Shown here piece after piece: positions 34,980-44,454 of a stretch of DNA of 64,000 bases. Position 1 is the first letter of the stretch. Every line of letters starts with the position of its first letter. The translations under genes and the position numbers were made by a program. The notes under the pieces were generated by a model. The model saw only the letters and a program-made list of their open reading frames with translations, did no database searches and had not been told where the DNA came from. This DNA comes from DTBU01 sp964568845 (GTDB lineage Archaea; Thermoproteota; CALKCG01; B24), in the NCBI GenBank assembly GCA_964568845.1, contig CAZMSC010000006.1, positions 1 to 64,000 of the forward strand. Direction: 5' to 3'.

Positions 34980-36323
34980 GTGGCTTTCCTAGCAGGCTTC
35001 TCTAAAGAGGACATTACACCTAGCCTGGATAGAAAGGTCTACTTGGCGGGGTTTGGTAGAAATAGGACCGCAGGGGGTATTCATGACAAGCTTTGGGCTA
35101 GATGTCTTTCTTTAAGCGATAGCAAAACCACTGTAGTTCTAGTTTCCTTAGACCTCATAGGTTTATTCTACGAGCCTCACGTCTTAAAGCTTAGGAGGGA
35201 ATTTGAGAACGTAGTGCTTATAGTGGCTTCAACGCATAACCATAATGGGCCGGATACGCTTGGATTATGGGGTCCTGATGCCTTTACAAGCGGAGTGGAC
35301 TCGGATTACATAAATCTACTCATCAGCAAAATCCGCTCAGGTATACGTACGGCTTTAGGAGACATGAGGCCTGCGCGTTTATTCGCGGCTATGGATGGGC
35401 GGAGGGAGCTCATGGATATGCAGGGAGATGGGAGACCACCCATAGTTAAAGACCAGACATTAAACGTCTTACAGGCTGTCGATTTAACTGGCGAGGGGAT
35501 TTTCACACTAGTACAGTGGAGCAACCACCCCGAAACCTTGGGAGGGGCTAATAGGCTGATAACGGCTGACTTCCCAGGCGTCGTATGCGATAAAATTGAA
35601 GAGGCGACTGGTGGAGGAGCCTTATACGTCAACGGAGCTATAGGGGGATTGCTATCTCCATTAAACATTGAAAGGCCTCTTATAGATCCGGAAACGCATG
35701 AGGGGGTGGAACACAAGACTTTCAGGGAGATGGAGGTTTTAGGTTTAAGAGTAGCAGATATAGCGTTAGAGGCTCTTGAAAGAGGGGAAGAGGTTAAGAA
35801 TACTCCAATCCGCGTGAAATTTAAGAGAATATTCATACCTCTTAGAAACAGGTTTTTCAGAGTACTGGCTGGGTCTGGGGTTTTAAAGCGACCTGTATAC
35901 ACCAGGGGTGAGGTTGATGATAGAATTGGATACTTGGAAACTTCTGAATTTGGATACGTGAAGACTGTTCTGGGTGAAGACATTCTAAGCGAAGTAGGAG
36001 TTTTAAATATGGGATCTGTTCAAGCGGCTTTAATCCCCGGCGAGATATATCCTGAGCTTGTGAATGGGGGGCTCGCCAGACTCCCAGGCGCAGATTTTCC
36101 AGAGGCGCCCTTCGAACCCATAATACGCCACTGCATGAGTGGAAAGTACAAGTTTATCATAGGTTTAGCTGATGACGAGATAGGTTATATAATACCGATG
36201 TGCGAGTGGGATGAGAATCCACCGTGGTTGAACAATTCTTCAAAACCCTCCTATGGAGAGATTAATTCTCTAGGCTACGACGCGGCTAGGATAATATGCG
36301 AAGGCATCTGCTCTATAGTTTAA
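34980..36323 (+). CDS. neutral ceramidase-like hydrolase
   Basis: 447 residues. FSKEDITPSL at the N-terminus, ASTHNHNGPDTL (zinc His pair) and WSNHPETLGG are the signature of the neutral/alkaline non-lysosomal ceramidase N-terminal domain, a zinc amidohydrolase-like fold. No signal peptide is visible, so it is probably intracellular. Archaea lack sphingolipids, thus the substrate must be something else, perhaps another amide. GTG 34980 is chosen as start. Divergent from feoA. Confidence 0.8.
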   Translation: MAFLAGFSKEDITPSLDRKVYLAGFGRNRTAGGIHDKLWARCLSLSDSKTTVVLVSLDLIGLFYEPHVLKLRREFENVVLIVASTHNHNGPDTLGLWGPDAFTSGVDSDYINLLISKIRSGIRTALGDMRPARLFAAMDGRRELMDMQGDGRPPIVKDQTLNVLQAVDLTGEGIFTLVQWSNHPETLGGANRLITADFPGVVCDKIEEATGGGALYVNGAIGGLLSPLNIERPLIDPETHEGVEHKTFREMEVLGLRVADIALEALERGEEVKNTPIRVKFKRIFIPLRNRFFRVLAGSGVLKRPVYTRGEVDDRIGYLETSEFGYVKTVLGEDILSEVGVLNMGSVQAALIPGEIYPELVNGGLARLPGADFPEAPFEPIIRHCMSGKYKFIIGLADDEIGYIIPMCEWDENPPWLNNSSKPSYGEINSLGYDAARIICEGICSIV

Positions 36324-36367
36324 TCCTTCGCTGAGACATGGCTTTCATTTTTGCATAAGGTTTAACT

Positions 36368-37372
36368 TTACACTATTTTAATGAACCTTCCAATACCTTT
36401 CTCTAAAGCCTTATCGTATGCTATTTTTGCGGCGACGGCGTCTTGAACAGCCAATCCAGTTGAGGAGAAAATGGTTATCTCATCGGGGTTTTCACGCCCC
36501 TTCTTCAAACCAGCAATAATTTCACCTATTTCAGCCCAGACATCCTCCATGCTTATTAACCCACGGCTTAATGGGACGTTTATCTCCCCGCCATGGGCGG
36601 CTTGCGCAAAATCATCGACAACTATTTTAGCCTTCTTAAGAATAGCTGGGTCGAGCTCTTCCTTACCGGGAGCATCGGCCCCTATACAGTTTAAGTGCAT
36701 ACCTGGGGAAACCATATCTTCCATTACCAGAGGCTTTCTCGAGGGGGTTGTTGTTACAACAATATCAGCATCTTCAACAGCCTCCTTCACGGTTTTAACG
36801 GGAATTATCGTACATCTATCACCGTATTTAGAACGCATTTCAACTGTGAATTTCCCAGCGCTTTCATGACGCCCCCAAACCCTAACCTCGTTAAATCCCC
36901 CGTAGACTTCGAGAAGGGCGGCCAGTTGAGTCCTAGCTTGAGCTCCAGCTCCTACGAGACCTAGGGTTCTCGAATCCCTCCTAGCAAGGTATTTAGCGGC
37001 AACGCCTCCAGCCGCACCAGTCCTAATATCCGTTAGGGTTTTACCTCCCATTATAGCTAGGGGAAATCCATTTCTAGGGTCTACGAGTACTACAACCGCC
37101 ATTACAGTTGGCAGGTTGTACTTTACTCTATTCTCCGGATGTGAATTGACGATTTTAACGGATGAGATATCGTAGCTTTCGATGTATGAAGGCATAACTC
37201 TTAAGTCGCCGTTATACTTATGATAGAATAGGTAGACTTTAGACGGCATCTGCACTCTTCCAAGACTTTTCTCAACAAACGCCTGTTCAACGGCTTTCAT
37301 GACCTCATCCATAGAGAGGAGCTTCTCAACCTCTTCATCCGTTAGGAGCAGGGTTTCCAATATTCTCCCCAT
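36368..37372 (-). CDS. ornithine cyclodeaminase/alanine dehydrogenase family protein
   Basis: 334 residues. Substrate-binding N-terminus with MPSKVYLFYH and KIVNSHPENR, the GGKTLTDIRTGAAGGVAAKYLAR motif, and Rossmann dinucleotide fold LGLVGAGAQARTQL. Family enzymes are ornithine cyclodeaminase, archaeal alanine dehydrogenase and ketimine reductases; the specificity is not visible. Preceded by an AT-rich region; convergent with the ceramidase-like gene. Confidence 0.88.
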   Translation of the reverse strand: MGRILETLLLTDEEVEKLLSMDEVMKAVEQAFVEKSLGRVQMPSKVYLFYHKYNGDLRVMPSYIESYDISSVKIVNSHPENRVKYNLPTVMAVVVLVDPRNGFPLAIMGGKTLTDIRTGAAGGVAAKYLARRDSRTLGLVGAGAQARTQLAALLEVYGGFNEVRVWGRHESAGKFTVEMRSKYGDRCTIIPVKTVKEAVEDADIVVTTTPSRKPLVMEDMVSPGMHLNCIGADAPGKEELDPAILKKAKIVVDDFAQAAHGGEINVPLSRGLISMEDVWAEIGEIIAGLKKGRENPDEITIFSSTGLAVQDAVAAKIAYDKALEKGIGRFIKIV

Positions 37373-37522
37373 GAGTATACTAGGTCGCTAGGTTTTAAAA
37401 ATTTAGCCCTATGGTTCTAGCCTAGAATCGCTTTCATACGCATTATACAAGCTATTGTTTTAAACGTCAAACGAGTATTTAGCTTAAGCTCCATAAGGTG
37501 GCTTTCGGCAAGGTAGTGAATG

Positions 37523-38566
37523 TTATTGGAGTGGGTGAACATCTGGCGATTTCAAAACCTCCCTGAATTTTTCCAAGATTTTCTCCGGGCTTCCAACGTA
37601 TGCTTTAACCGTATAGGAAACCGTTGAAAATTGAAGACCATTAGTTAAAGTTGACGCCGGAAACTGAAGCTCTATTTCACCGAATTTAAGCCATTCAGCG
37701 TTTGGGCCGGAGTTGTAGGATTGAACAGCAGCCCTAGCTCCCTCGGGATCCGCTTTAGCTACGTCTAAACACTCAGCTTGAGACCTAGGTGCACAGCACG
37801 TTTCCATAGTTATGATCAGAGCGTCTTCATCGCTCCAAGGTGCTTCAGTAAAATATCCTATAGAGGCCCAACCTCTGACTCTAAGGTCTTCAGGTTTGAT
37901 TCCTAGCTTACAGATATAACTTCCATCTATTAGAAAGGCTACGTGGCTGTCTGTCACTTTAAGCCTATCCTTTGGTATGGGTCCGAAGTAATGTATGGGT
38001 TCAGCTTTCCGTTTGACAGGTACTACAACAGTCCCAGTGTTCCTGCGTCCAGAGTAGACTTGAGCTAAAGCCCATAGACCCACTCTGCTCTTGTTGAAGC
38101 TTGAAGCTGTTAAAGATTCTCTGACATGTATTGCTAGACCGCCGTCGTCTAAATCTTCAAGCATCAAATCTCTAATGATAGATATGTTAAGTATCTCGTT
38201 GTTCAATAAATCTTTAAGCTTAAACTTAGACTCGAGAGTGGTGGAAGACTCTGTAAGATTTAATACCTTGAAGTCTCCAGGGTCTAACTCGCTTGGACAG
38301 AACCACTCTCCAAAGACTTCGGGATCCTTATAGAAGAAGTTTCTCTCAGGTGATACCCAAACTCTAAGACCGCCAACGTTGAAACCCCTATTTTCTAGAA
38401 CTGTTTCAAGGTCTGGGTTAGTCCATAAAAGGTTGGGGGAGCCGTTAACGGAAACAGCTATGATCCTACCGCCGTACTCTGAAATCAGTATAGAGCCGTT
38501 AGCCGAGTAGAGCTTAACAGTAGCACCGTACCGCTTAAATTTAAACGCCAAATCTTCGAGGCTCAT
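37523..38566 (-). CDS. hypothetical protein with a mutarotase-like fold
   Basis: 347 residues, no signal peptide. The N-terminal YGGRIIAVSVNGSPNLLWTNPDLE resembles the beginning of galactose-mutarotase-like beta-sandwich proteins such as DUF6786. Beta-rich throughout, with Trp-rich RGWASIGYFTEAPW. It is not similar to any enzyme I can name; a carbohydrate-binding or epimerase role is inference from the fold only. Same strand and 150 bases upstream of the cyclodeaminase-like gene. Confidence 0.55.
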   Translation of the reverse strand: MSLEDLAFKFKRYGATVKLYSANGSILISEYGGRIIAVSVNGSPNLLWTNPDLETVLENRGFNVGGLRVWVSPERNFFYKDPEVFGEWFCPSELDPGDFKVLNLTESSTTLESKFKLKDLLNNEILNISIIRDLMLEDLDDGGLAIHVRESLTASSFNKSRVGLWALAQVYSGRRNTGTVVVPVKRKAEPIHYFGPIPKDRLKVTDSHVAFLIDGSYICKLGIKPEDLRVRGWASIGYFTEAPWSDEDALIITMETCCAPRSQAECLDVAKADPEGARAAVQSYNSGPNAEWLKFGEIELQFPASTLTNGLQFSTVSYTVKAYVGSPEKILEKFREVLKSPDVHPLQ

Positions 38567-38732
38567 ATAGTAGAATATTGTGTAGAAGCTTGTTAAATTT
38601 AACTTTCACATGTGTTTAAACTCAACCTTAAAGAGGCTGTAAAACGCTTGAATCCAGTGAGCTTCTATCATATGTAGTTTGCAGAAGAGGAAAATTTAAG
38701 AATCAGAGTGAAACTTTAAAGATGATAGGTAA

Positions 38733-38807
38733 GCCCTGGTGGTGTAGTCCGGCCTAGCATCAGCGGCTGTCGCCCGCTGGACGCGGGTTCAAATCCCGCC
38801 CAGGGCG
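38733..38807 (+). tRNA. tRNA-Asp (GTC)
   Basis: Acceptor GCCCTGG/CCAGGGC, D arm GTGT/GCAT, anticodon stem AGCGG/CCGCT around loop CTGTCGC with anticodon GTC, T arm GCGGG-TTCAAAT-CCCGC and discriminator G. No intron and no encoded CCA. An AAATTTAAG element about 40 bases upstream may be its TATA box. The 3' side leads into the dead PaREP1 gene. Confidence 0.95.
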
Positions 38808-38834
38808 TTCTAATATAATTATAAGTACACATTT

Positions 38835-39060
38835 ATGGATAGATTATCTGATGAGTTTTAAAAAGGCGAAGAGCTCTTAGCGAGGAAAGACTACGTTCAA
38901 GCTTCTGAGAAGTTTTTGGGGGAGCAGCTTCTCAAATCGTTAAGGCTTTAGCTGCTAAAAGGGGAGGGGACTTAAAAGTCACGGTGAGACCCATAGGGAA
39001 ATTGTCAGGGCTGTTAAGGAAATGGGAGGCGAAGATATTAGAAGGTTTTGGAAGACGTAA
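38835..39060 (+). pseudogene. PaREP1-family remnant with a stop and two frameshifts
   Basis: Reading ATG at 38835 gives MDRLSDEF then TAA at 38859-38861, then GEELLARKDYVQASEKF; a shift is needed near 38915 to continue WGAASQIVKALAAKRGGDLK, and a second near 38980 to reach SHGE and EIVRAVKEMGGEDIRRFW. The composite matches the archaeal PaREP1 family (HEPN-like small proteins, often multicopy). Three separate lesions rule out a single sequencing error. Lies 28 bases after tRNA-Asp. Confidence 0.82.
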
Positions 39061-39079
39061 ACCCCTAATCATCTAAACT

Positions 39080-39430
39080 TTAGATGAGGAACATTCGCAT
39101 AGGTTGTAAGGTTCGCTTAAATGGGTTGAAGACTAGGCCTAAGATTTCCAACGTTACAACGCCCAGTAAGGCATGGTCGTCGGCTTCTCCGAGGACTACT
39201 GGAGTATGGCCTTCGCCTTGGGGGAGGGAGATGTAGCACTCTGAAACCTTCCGCTTTATGACTGTCCCATCCGCCAGCGTGAAATCGTGCTCACGTAGCG
39301 GTTTAAGCCCTATGCTTTTCCAAACCATCTCCGGGAGCACGGTGTATGTTGCTCCGCTGTCAACTAGGAGGCGGACTTCTTCCTCACCTAAAGGTCCCTT
39401 CACCTTCGCCATAATATACGTTATGCCCAA
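39080..39430 (-). CDS. retropepsin-like (clan AA) aspartic protease
   Basis: 116 residues. The active-site loop LLVDSGATYTVLP and the second strand LLGVVTLEILGL are the clan AA retropepsin-like pattern, so a homodimer of this single domain would form one active site with Asp from each. Its substrate is unknown; such proteins occur singly in archaea and cyanobacteria. ATG 39430 fits a TATA box at 39462-39470, giving an almost leaderless transcript; a later Met at codon 7 is also possible. Confidence 0.85.
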   Translation of the reverse strand: MGITYIMAKVKGPLGEEEVRLLVDSGATYTVLPEMVWKSIGLKPLREHDFTLADGTVIKRKVSECYISLPQGEGHTPVVLGEADDHALLGVVTLEILGLVFNPFKRTLQPMRMFLI

Positions 39431-39872
39431 ACAAACACTATCAGTATTTCAATGGCTTAAGATATATAAACATACGCCGAAGAGCTTTGAGCTACGTAGT
39501 CTTTGATGGATATAAGTAACTCTTGGGATTCATCGACTTTCTCCCATTGCCAGGGTAAACCCTGCTCCAAGTCCTTACGTGCTCACCAAAGAATCTTAAA
39601 GATGGGGAAAACCTCCATCTTAAGGCTCGACCTTCTTAGCGTGAAGGTCAGCGTGAGTAACCGCGCTGATAGTAATCATTTTAATGGACTAGTCGCGACC
39701 GTAGAACTTTTAATCGTCCATGAGGTTTTCTCTCAGATAGATTGGTCTTTTAAAGACTCCTACTATACATATGCGAAACCGTTATTAACCAGTTATCTTT
39801 TAGAGTGAGAGTTGAAGTGAAGTCTAACTGTTGGTTTACTCACAGATTTAACGTATTTAAACGGGATGGATT
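39431..39872. other. gene-free region upstream of the ABC operon
   Basis: About 440 bases without a recognisable gene. It holds the protease promoter, a hairpin AAGATGG/CCATCTT at 39599-39621 and, near 39853, an ATTTAAAC element that may serve the ABC transporter. A 101-codon frame crosses it, but its composition and sequence give no family and I do not call it. Confidence 0.4.
39462..39470 (-). promoter_or_regulatory. TATA box for the aspartic protease gene
   Basis: On the minus strand TTTATATATC, centred about 36 bases before the ATG at 39430, which would place the transcript start close to the start codon. Confidence 0.6.
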
Positions 39873-40868
39873 ATGGAGTACGCCGTTGAAACCTTCGACT
39901 TGACAAAGATATTTGAGAATAAGGAGGAGGGTATTAAGCGGTACGTTAAGGCAGTTGACCATGTAAACATTAAAGTTAAAAGGGGAGAGTTTTTCGGTCT
40001 TCTCGGACCTAACGGTGCTGGAAAGACAACGCTCATAAAAATGCTGTGTACAATAATACTTCCAACTGAGGGGACGGCTAAGGTAGATGGATACGATATA
40101 GTTAAGGAGCCTCATAAAGTTAGGAGTAGCTTCGGCTGGTTTCACGGTGAAACCGGGGGGCGCTCACTCTACTGGAGGCTTAACGCTGAAGACAATCTGA
40201 GGTTTTACGCATATCTACAGAACGTCCCAAAGGATGTAGCTGAGAAGAGGGTTAAGGCGCTCCTCGAATTCTTCGAGTTGACGAAGGATAGTAAGAAGCT
40301 TGTTAAAGACTACTCAACCGGTATGAAGGTTAAGGTTATGTTGGCTAGGGCTCTGCTCCATAATCCGCCGATCCTATTCATGGATGAGCCGACTATAGGG
40401 CTTGATACGATCAGCGCCGTTGAAACTAGAAGGCTTTTGAAGGCTTTGAATGCTGAGCTTGGGAAAACCATCATATTCACAAGCCACAACATGTTTGAAG
40501 TTGAACAGTTATGCGAAAGGATAGCTATAATGAAGGATGGGAGGGTGATAGCTGACGCTCCTCCCTCAGTTTTGAGGGATATGCTTAGAGACGTCCATGC
40601 CGTTGAAGTGGAGATTAGAGGTGTCGATGACTTACCGAAGGCCATTGAAGCCCTATCAAACCTATCGATTGTTAGAAGAATTATGGAGACTAAGAATGAG
40701 TCGTCTGATGTAATAGTACGTTTACAGGTTGACGACGAATATGAGGCCATACCTGTGATAGCTAGTAGGCTACATTTAATGGGCGTTAAATTCTCAGCTA
40801 TACGTAGGTCTGAGCCGACGCTTGAAGACATATTCGTTAAACTTACGAGGGGGGAGGGAGAAACATGA
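39873..40868 (+). CDS. ABC-2 type exporter ATPase
   Basis: 331 residues. Walker A GPNGAGKTT, signature YSTGMK in place of LSGGQ, Walker B ILFMDEPT, switch His in TSHNM. The C-terminal extension after about 235 with a small regulatory domain and SEPTLEDIFVKLT is typical of the DrrA-type drug, lipid or polysaccharide exporters. Overlaps the first permease by 4 bases (ATGA). Confidence 0.95.
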   Translation: MEYAVETFDLTKIFENKEEGIKRYVKAVDHVNIKVKRGEFFGLLGPNGAGKTTLIKMLCTIILPTEGTAKVDGYDIVKEPHKVRSSFGWFHGETGGRSLYWRLNAEDNLRFYAYLQNVPKDVAEKRVKALLEFFELTKDSKKLVKDYSTGMKVKVMLARALLHNPPILFMDEPTIGLDTISAVETRRLLKALNAELGKTIIFTSHNMFEVEQLCERIAIMKDGRVIADAPPSVLRDMLRDVHAVEVEIRGVDDLPKAIEALSNLSIVRRIMETKNESSDVIVRLQVDDEYEAIPVIASRLHLMGVKFSAIRRSEPTLEDIFVKLTRGEGET

Positions 40869-41746
40869 AGATTGAAGATTTGATCAAACTTTTCAAGGAG
40901 GATAAACCCCGTTTATCCTCGGAAGCCGTGCACGTCTGGGCCGTCTTCTGGGCCAACTTTAAGATATTTTTATCCTATAAGACCTGGGTTATAATGGAGA
41001 CTATAAGCACAGTAGCCTCCATCGCCATGTACTCCTTCATGGGGTTACAGGTTGACGCCACCCGCGTCGCTTTAGCCGGATATGGAGATGTTGACTGGCT
41101 ATCTTTCGCGCTGGTCGGTGTTGCTACGGCAAACTACTTATGGATGTGTGTAAGCAGGCTAAGCCATTCACTTCAACATGAAGTACGTGAGGGAACCCTT
41201 GAGCCTATAATTACTTCACTAATAAGTATGAGGTCTTACATTATCGGGCAGTCTATTAGAGGATTTCTGGTAAGCGGGTACTTTATGCTCGGCGTGATGG
41301 TCGTCGGCATATTTGTGCTGAGGGCTCCGCTGGTAATAAGCCTTGAAACAACTCTATCGTTTATAGCGGTTATTCTGCTGATGGTTTTAAGCTATGCGGG
41401 TATAGGAATAATGGCGGCTGGTTTAATACTCGTATATAAGAAGGGTGACCCACTTACCTTTCTATTTGCAAACGTAACCGAGTTCTTAGGTGGGGTGCTG
41501 TTTCCACTAAAGTACCTTGAAAACTTTCCAATACTATACGTTATGGCCTGGCTTATGCCGTACACGTACGCCTTAGACGCGGCCCGCAGAATACTATTGA
41601 ACGGTTCAACCCTACTCTCACCAAACGTAAGCTTAAACGCTCTCATCTTAATCGTCTACGCCGTCGTATTCATTCCACTAGGTTTAAGGGTTTTCAACTG
41701 GGGTGTCAACCGAATAAGGTATGAGGGGACTGTTGCAACCTACTAG
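40865..41746 (+). CDS. ABC-2 type permease, subunit 1
   Basis: 293 residues with six hydrophobic helices (about 45-65, 80-105, 125-150, 160-185, 195-220, 265-285) as in ABC-2 permeases. The ABC-2 signature segment FANVTEFLGGVLFPLKYLENFP sits before the last helix. Starts within the ATPase stop codon, so coupled. Forms a heterodimer with the next permease in all likelihood. Confidence 0.92.
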   Translation: MKIEDLIKLFKEDKPRLSSEAVHVWAVFWANFKIFLSYKTWVIMETISTVASIAMYSFMGLQVDATRVALAGYGDVDWLSFALVGVATANYLWMCVSRLSHSLQHEVREGTLEPIITSLISMRSYIIGQSIRGFLVSGYFMLGVMVVGIFVLRAPLVISLETTLSFIAVILLMVLSYAGIGIMAAGLILVYKKGDPLTFLFANVTEFLGGVLFPLKYLENFPILYVMAWLMPYTYALDAARRILLNGSTLLSPNVSLNALILIVYAVVFIPLGLRVFNWGVNRIRYEGTVATY

Positions 41747-41761
41747 GCGGTGGTGTGAAAC

Positions 41762-42637
41762 GTGGAGGTTGAAAAGCTTGTAGAAGTAATTTCTGAAGAA
41801 GTCCCTCGGAGGAAGACACCTATCTACTGGGTAGTCTTCTCTTTTATTGTTAGGGATTTTAAGGTTTGGTGGACCTATAAGTTCTGGCTTCTACTTGACA
41901 TATCGGGTATGGTTCTCTTCGTAGTCACGTACTATCTCTTTTCACTCATCACAACATCTCAGCAGGTTCAAGAAGCTGGATACGCGGTCGGCGGCTATTT
42001 CACCTTCGCATTGATAGGTATAGCGTTTCAGCAGTACGTTCACTTTGCGGTTCAAAGTATAAATGAAAGCATAAGGGAGGAGCAGTGGAATGGGACAATG
42101 GAGACAATTCTCTCGACAGCTACAGACTTTAAAATATTCCTCTTAGGCGAAGTATGTTTTTCCTTCGTAGTTTCATCTATCCTCCTCTTAATGTCATTGC
42201 TCGTAGGTCTTATGCTCGGAGCGAGATTCTACGTAACACCAACATCAATACTGACTGCGATAATACTGACAATACTTTTAATCGCAAGCCACATGGACAT
42301 TGGAATACTAAGCACCGGGGTTATAATGAAGGTTAAACAGGGTAGTCCAGTAACTTGGGCGTTTTCATGGATGAGCCAGCTGGTGTCAGGCGTCTTCTAT
42401 CCGCTGAAACTTTTACCATGGTATTTAGAGTGGGTTGGAAAAGCATTCCCACTAACGTATTCACTCGACGGCATACGGTTGTGCCTTCAATCTGGCAAAG
42501 ACTTGACATCGCCAGTAATAATCACCAATATAGTGAGTTTAATCGTCTTTACGATCGTAGCAACCCCCATAGCGCTATATGTATTCAAAGTAGGATACGA
42601 TGCAGCTAGAAGAGACGGGTCCCTAGGGCAGTACTAA
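41762..42637 (+). CDS. ABC-2 type permease, subunit 2
   Basis: 291 residues, six helices, clearly paralogous to the preceding permease (SWMSQLVSGVFYPLKLLPWYLEW versus TEFLGGVLFPLKYLENFP; both end in similar VGYDAARRDGSLGQY/VNRIRYEGTVATY tails). GTG at 41762, 15 bases after the first permease. The operon ATPase-permease-permease exports an unknown cargo; neither permease looks degraded. Confidence 0.92.
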   Translation: MEVEKLVEVISEEVPRRKTPIYWVVFSFIVRDFKVWWTYKFWLLLDISGMVLFVVTYYLFSLITTSQQVQEAGYAVGGYFTFALIGIAFQQYVHFAVQSINESIREEQWNGTMETILSTATDFKIFLLGEVCFSFVVSSILLLMSLLVGLMLGARFYVTPTSILTAIILTILLIASHMDIGILSTGVIMKVKQGSPVTWAFSWMSQLVSGVFYPLKLLPWYLEWVGKAFPLTYSLDGIRLCLQSGKDLTSPVIITNIVSLIVFTIVATPIALYVFKVGYDAARRDGSLGQY

Positions 42638-42683
42638 ACCCTCAGACAACAGGATACAATACTACTGAATGCTTGCTTTGACT

Positions 42684-44213
42684 TTACATGTGGATTACGT
42701 AAACGTTCATGTAGTCTTCATCTACGTTCGCTTGATACCCGGCTCTCCTAATCTCCTCCATTGAAAGCCTAAGCCAGTAGCCGAACGACCCGGGGTCAAC
42801 GTTATCCGGATCCATAGAGCTCGACCCACTATAACCTTTAATCCGTGCAACTTCGAGCAGTATGTATTTCGCAGCCCAGTAGTCCAGAGCAACGGGGTCT
42901 CTACTAGCGGCTATTATGTTGACCCTCGTCGCCTCCTCGTAGGACGTGCTTGGACCATTACCCGGTATTGCGTTAACCCATATAGCGTCAATTATATTCA
43001 ATACCGGAAGCCTCGTCTCAACCATCTCCGTTCCCATTCCACCTTCGCCCACAGTATTATGCATCCTTGCACCAAGCGCAGCTGTCAGCTTATCTGAGCC
43101 GACGCCCATATAGTGTTTTACACAAGCCGTAACACCGTATATACTGTGGGATTTTAGAACCGGGAAGTTTATGACTTTAAGCTTATCGCTGTAGTAGGTT
43201 TTGGCTTCATCGTCCCACACGCCATATTTAAAACTTATATATGTTTCAAACTTCGTTTTAAACTTGGGGTAGGAAACCATTATTCCAGTTCTCGGGTTCT
43301 TAGTAGCATTAACGACGTAGCCATCTTCCATATCGCCTTCAAAGTACTCCTCTACCATCTTCGTGGTAATGGTATCCCAGAGGTAGGTGGAAACTTTATA
43401 CCCCATATTGGCGAAGGAGTCGACAACGCTTTGGATCGACTGTGAAGTATCCTCAGCATTATTCCTACTCCAGTTAAGGCTTCCACCTGAACCAGCTGAG
43501 CCATACTGTGCCTGCCCATTATCAGCTACGACTATTTCACCAATAAATCCATCTGGATGGTTTAATATGGCTTGAATGAGGGCTTTGACTAAATCTGTGT
43601 TCGTCCCACCTCTCTCATCCCACTGGCTGTTCACTTTTATTATAACGACGTCGTCTCTAGCTATAAGCCCGTCTGGCCCCTTATTCCCATTATACTCCGG
43701 AGACTTATAGAATGGTAAACCATGCTCAGCCATTAGATCTATCAACTTGAAAATTCCATCATCGTAACCCCTAGTGCCATTTACGACGAAAATGTCTGAG
43801 GCTGGTTCAAACCTGGCGGTCTTTCCAACGACCTTTAAACCCAATTCGCGTAGCCCCCTCCTCCTCACAGTCTCATATAGATTCCACACAGCTACGGATC
43901 CTGCGACTACTATTATCGCGAGTATAATTGGAAGAAGCTTTTTCAAATTTATTCTCCTATGAACCTTTTGATTAAGAGAGCGAAAGAAGGGGATGACGTA
44001 TATCGATAGCCAAAGGTAGCTATTTGCAGCGGCTATTCTCTGACACGGGTAAACAGCTCTTGAGGGCTTGGTTCCAGTTCTAAAGATAAACCATAGCAGG
44101 CTGAAGAAACCTATCATAAACGGGCTAAAGCTCAGCACGTATATTCTCCGATATAGTGAAGAGACTTTTTTACATAGCTTTATGATAGAAGTTTTTACGT
44201 TTATCTTTCCCAA
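42684..44213 (-). CDS. membrane-anchored DUF362 protein
   Basis: 509 residues. Two or three N-terminal hydrophobic segments (about 25-48, 68-85, 92-115) with the motif TKPSRAVYPCQRIAAANSY between them, then a DUF362 domain: VVIIKVNSQWDERGGTNTDLVKALIQ, VVADNG, NFPVLKSHSIYGVTACVKHYMGV and DYWAAKYIL. DUF362 proteins are widespread in archaea and anaerobes with uncertain function, some fused to ferredoxin domains; none is fused here. Topology places the domain outside or membrane-proximal, not certain. Confidence 0.82.
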   Translation of the reverse strand: MGKINVKTSIIKLCKKVSSLYRRIYVLSFSPFMIGFFSLLWFIFRTGTKPSRAVYPCQRIAAANSYLWLSIYVIPFFRSLNQKVHRRINLKKLLPIILAIIVVAGSVAVWNLYETVRRRGLRELGLKVVGKTARFEPASDIFVVNGTRGYDDGIFKLIDLMAEHGLPFYKSPEYNGNKGPDGLIARDDVVIIKVNSQWDERGGTNTDLVKALIQAILNHPDGFIGEIVVADNGQAQYGSAGSGGSLNWSRNNAEDTSQSIQSVVDSFANMGYKVSTYLWDTITTKMVEEYFEGDMEDGYVVNATKNPRTGIMVSYPKFKTKFETYISFKYGVWDDEAKTYYSDKLKVINFPVLKSHSIYGVTACVKHYMGVGSDKLTAALGARMHNTVGEGGMGTEMVETRLPVLNIIDAIWVNAIPGNGPSTSYEEATRVNIIAASRDPVALDYWAAKYILLEVARIKGYSGSSSMDPDNVDPGSFGYWLRLSMEEIRRAGYQANVDEDYMNVYVIHM

Positions 44214-44454
44214 TATAGACCACCGTTTTAAACTATTTCATAAAGCATAGATAAAGATTTTAGTTTAAATGGATGAGAGGCTTTATGTAAGCCGATGGTT
44301 GAAACAAATAAGCCTACTACATGGTGATTGAAATTTTAAGTCTAAATCCAGATTGCCTTCCATCCCTCAGCATATCATTAGTGTTTAAAATTCGATTCTG
44401 TTTAAACTTCAAAAATTTTATATTTTAAGAAAATATCATTATTTTAGGTTTAAA

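Noticed and set aside
39503..39808. 101-codon ORF in the region before the ABC operon
   Set aside because: No recognisable domain and poor RBS; hairpin and promoter elements explain the region better.
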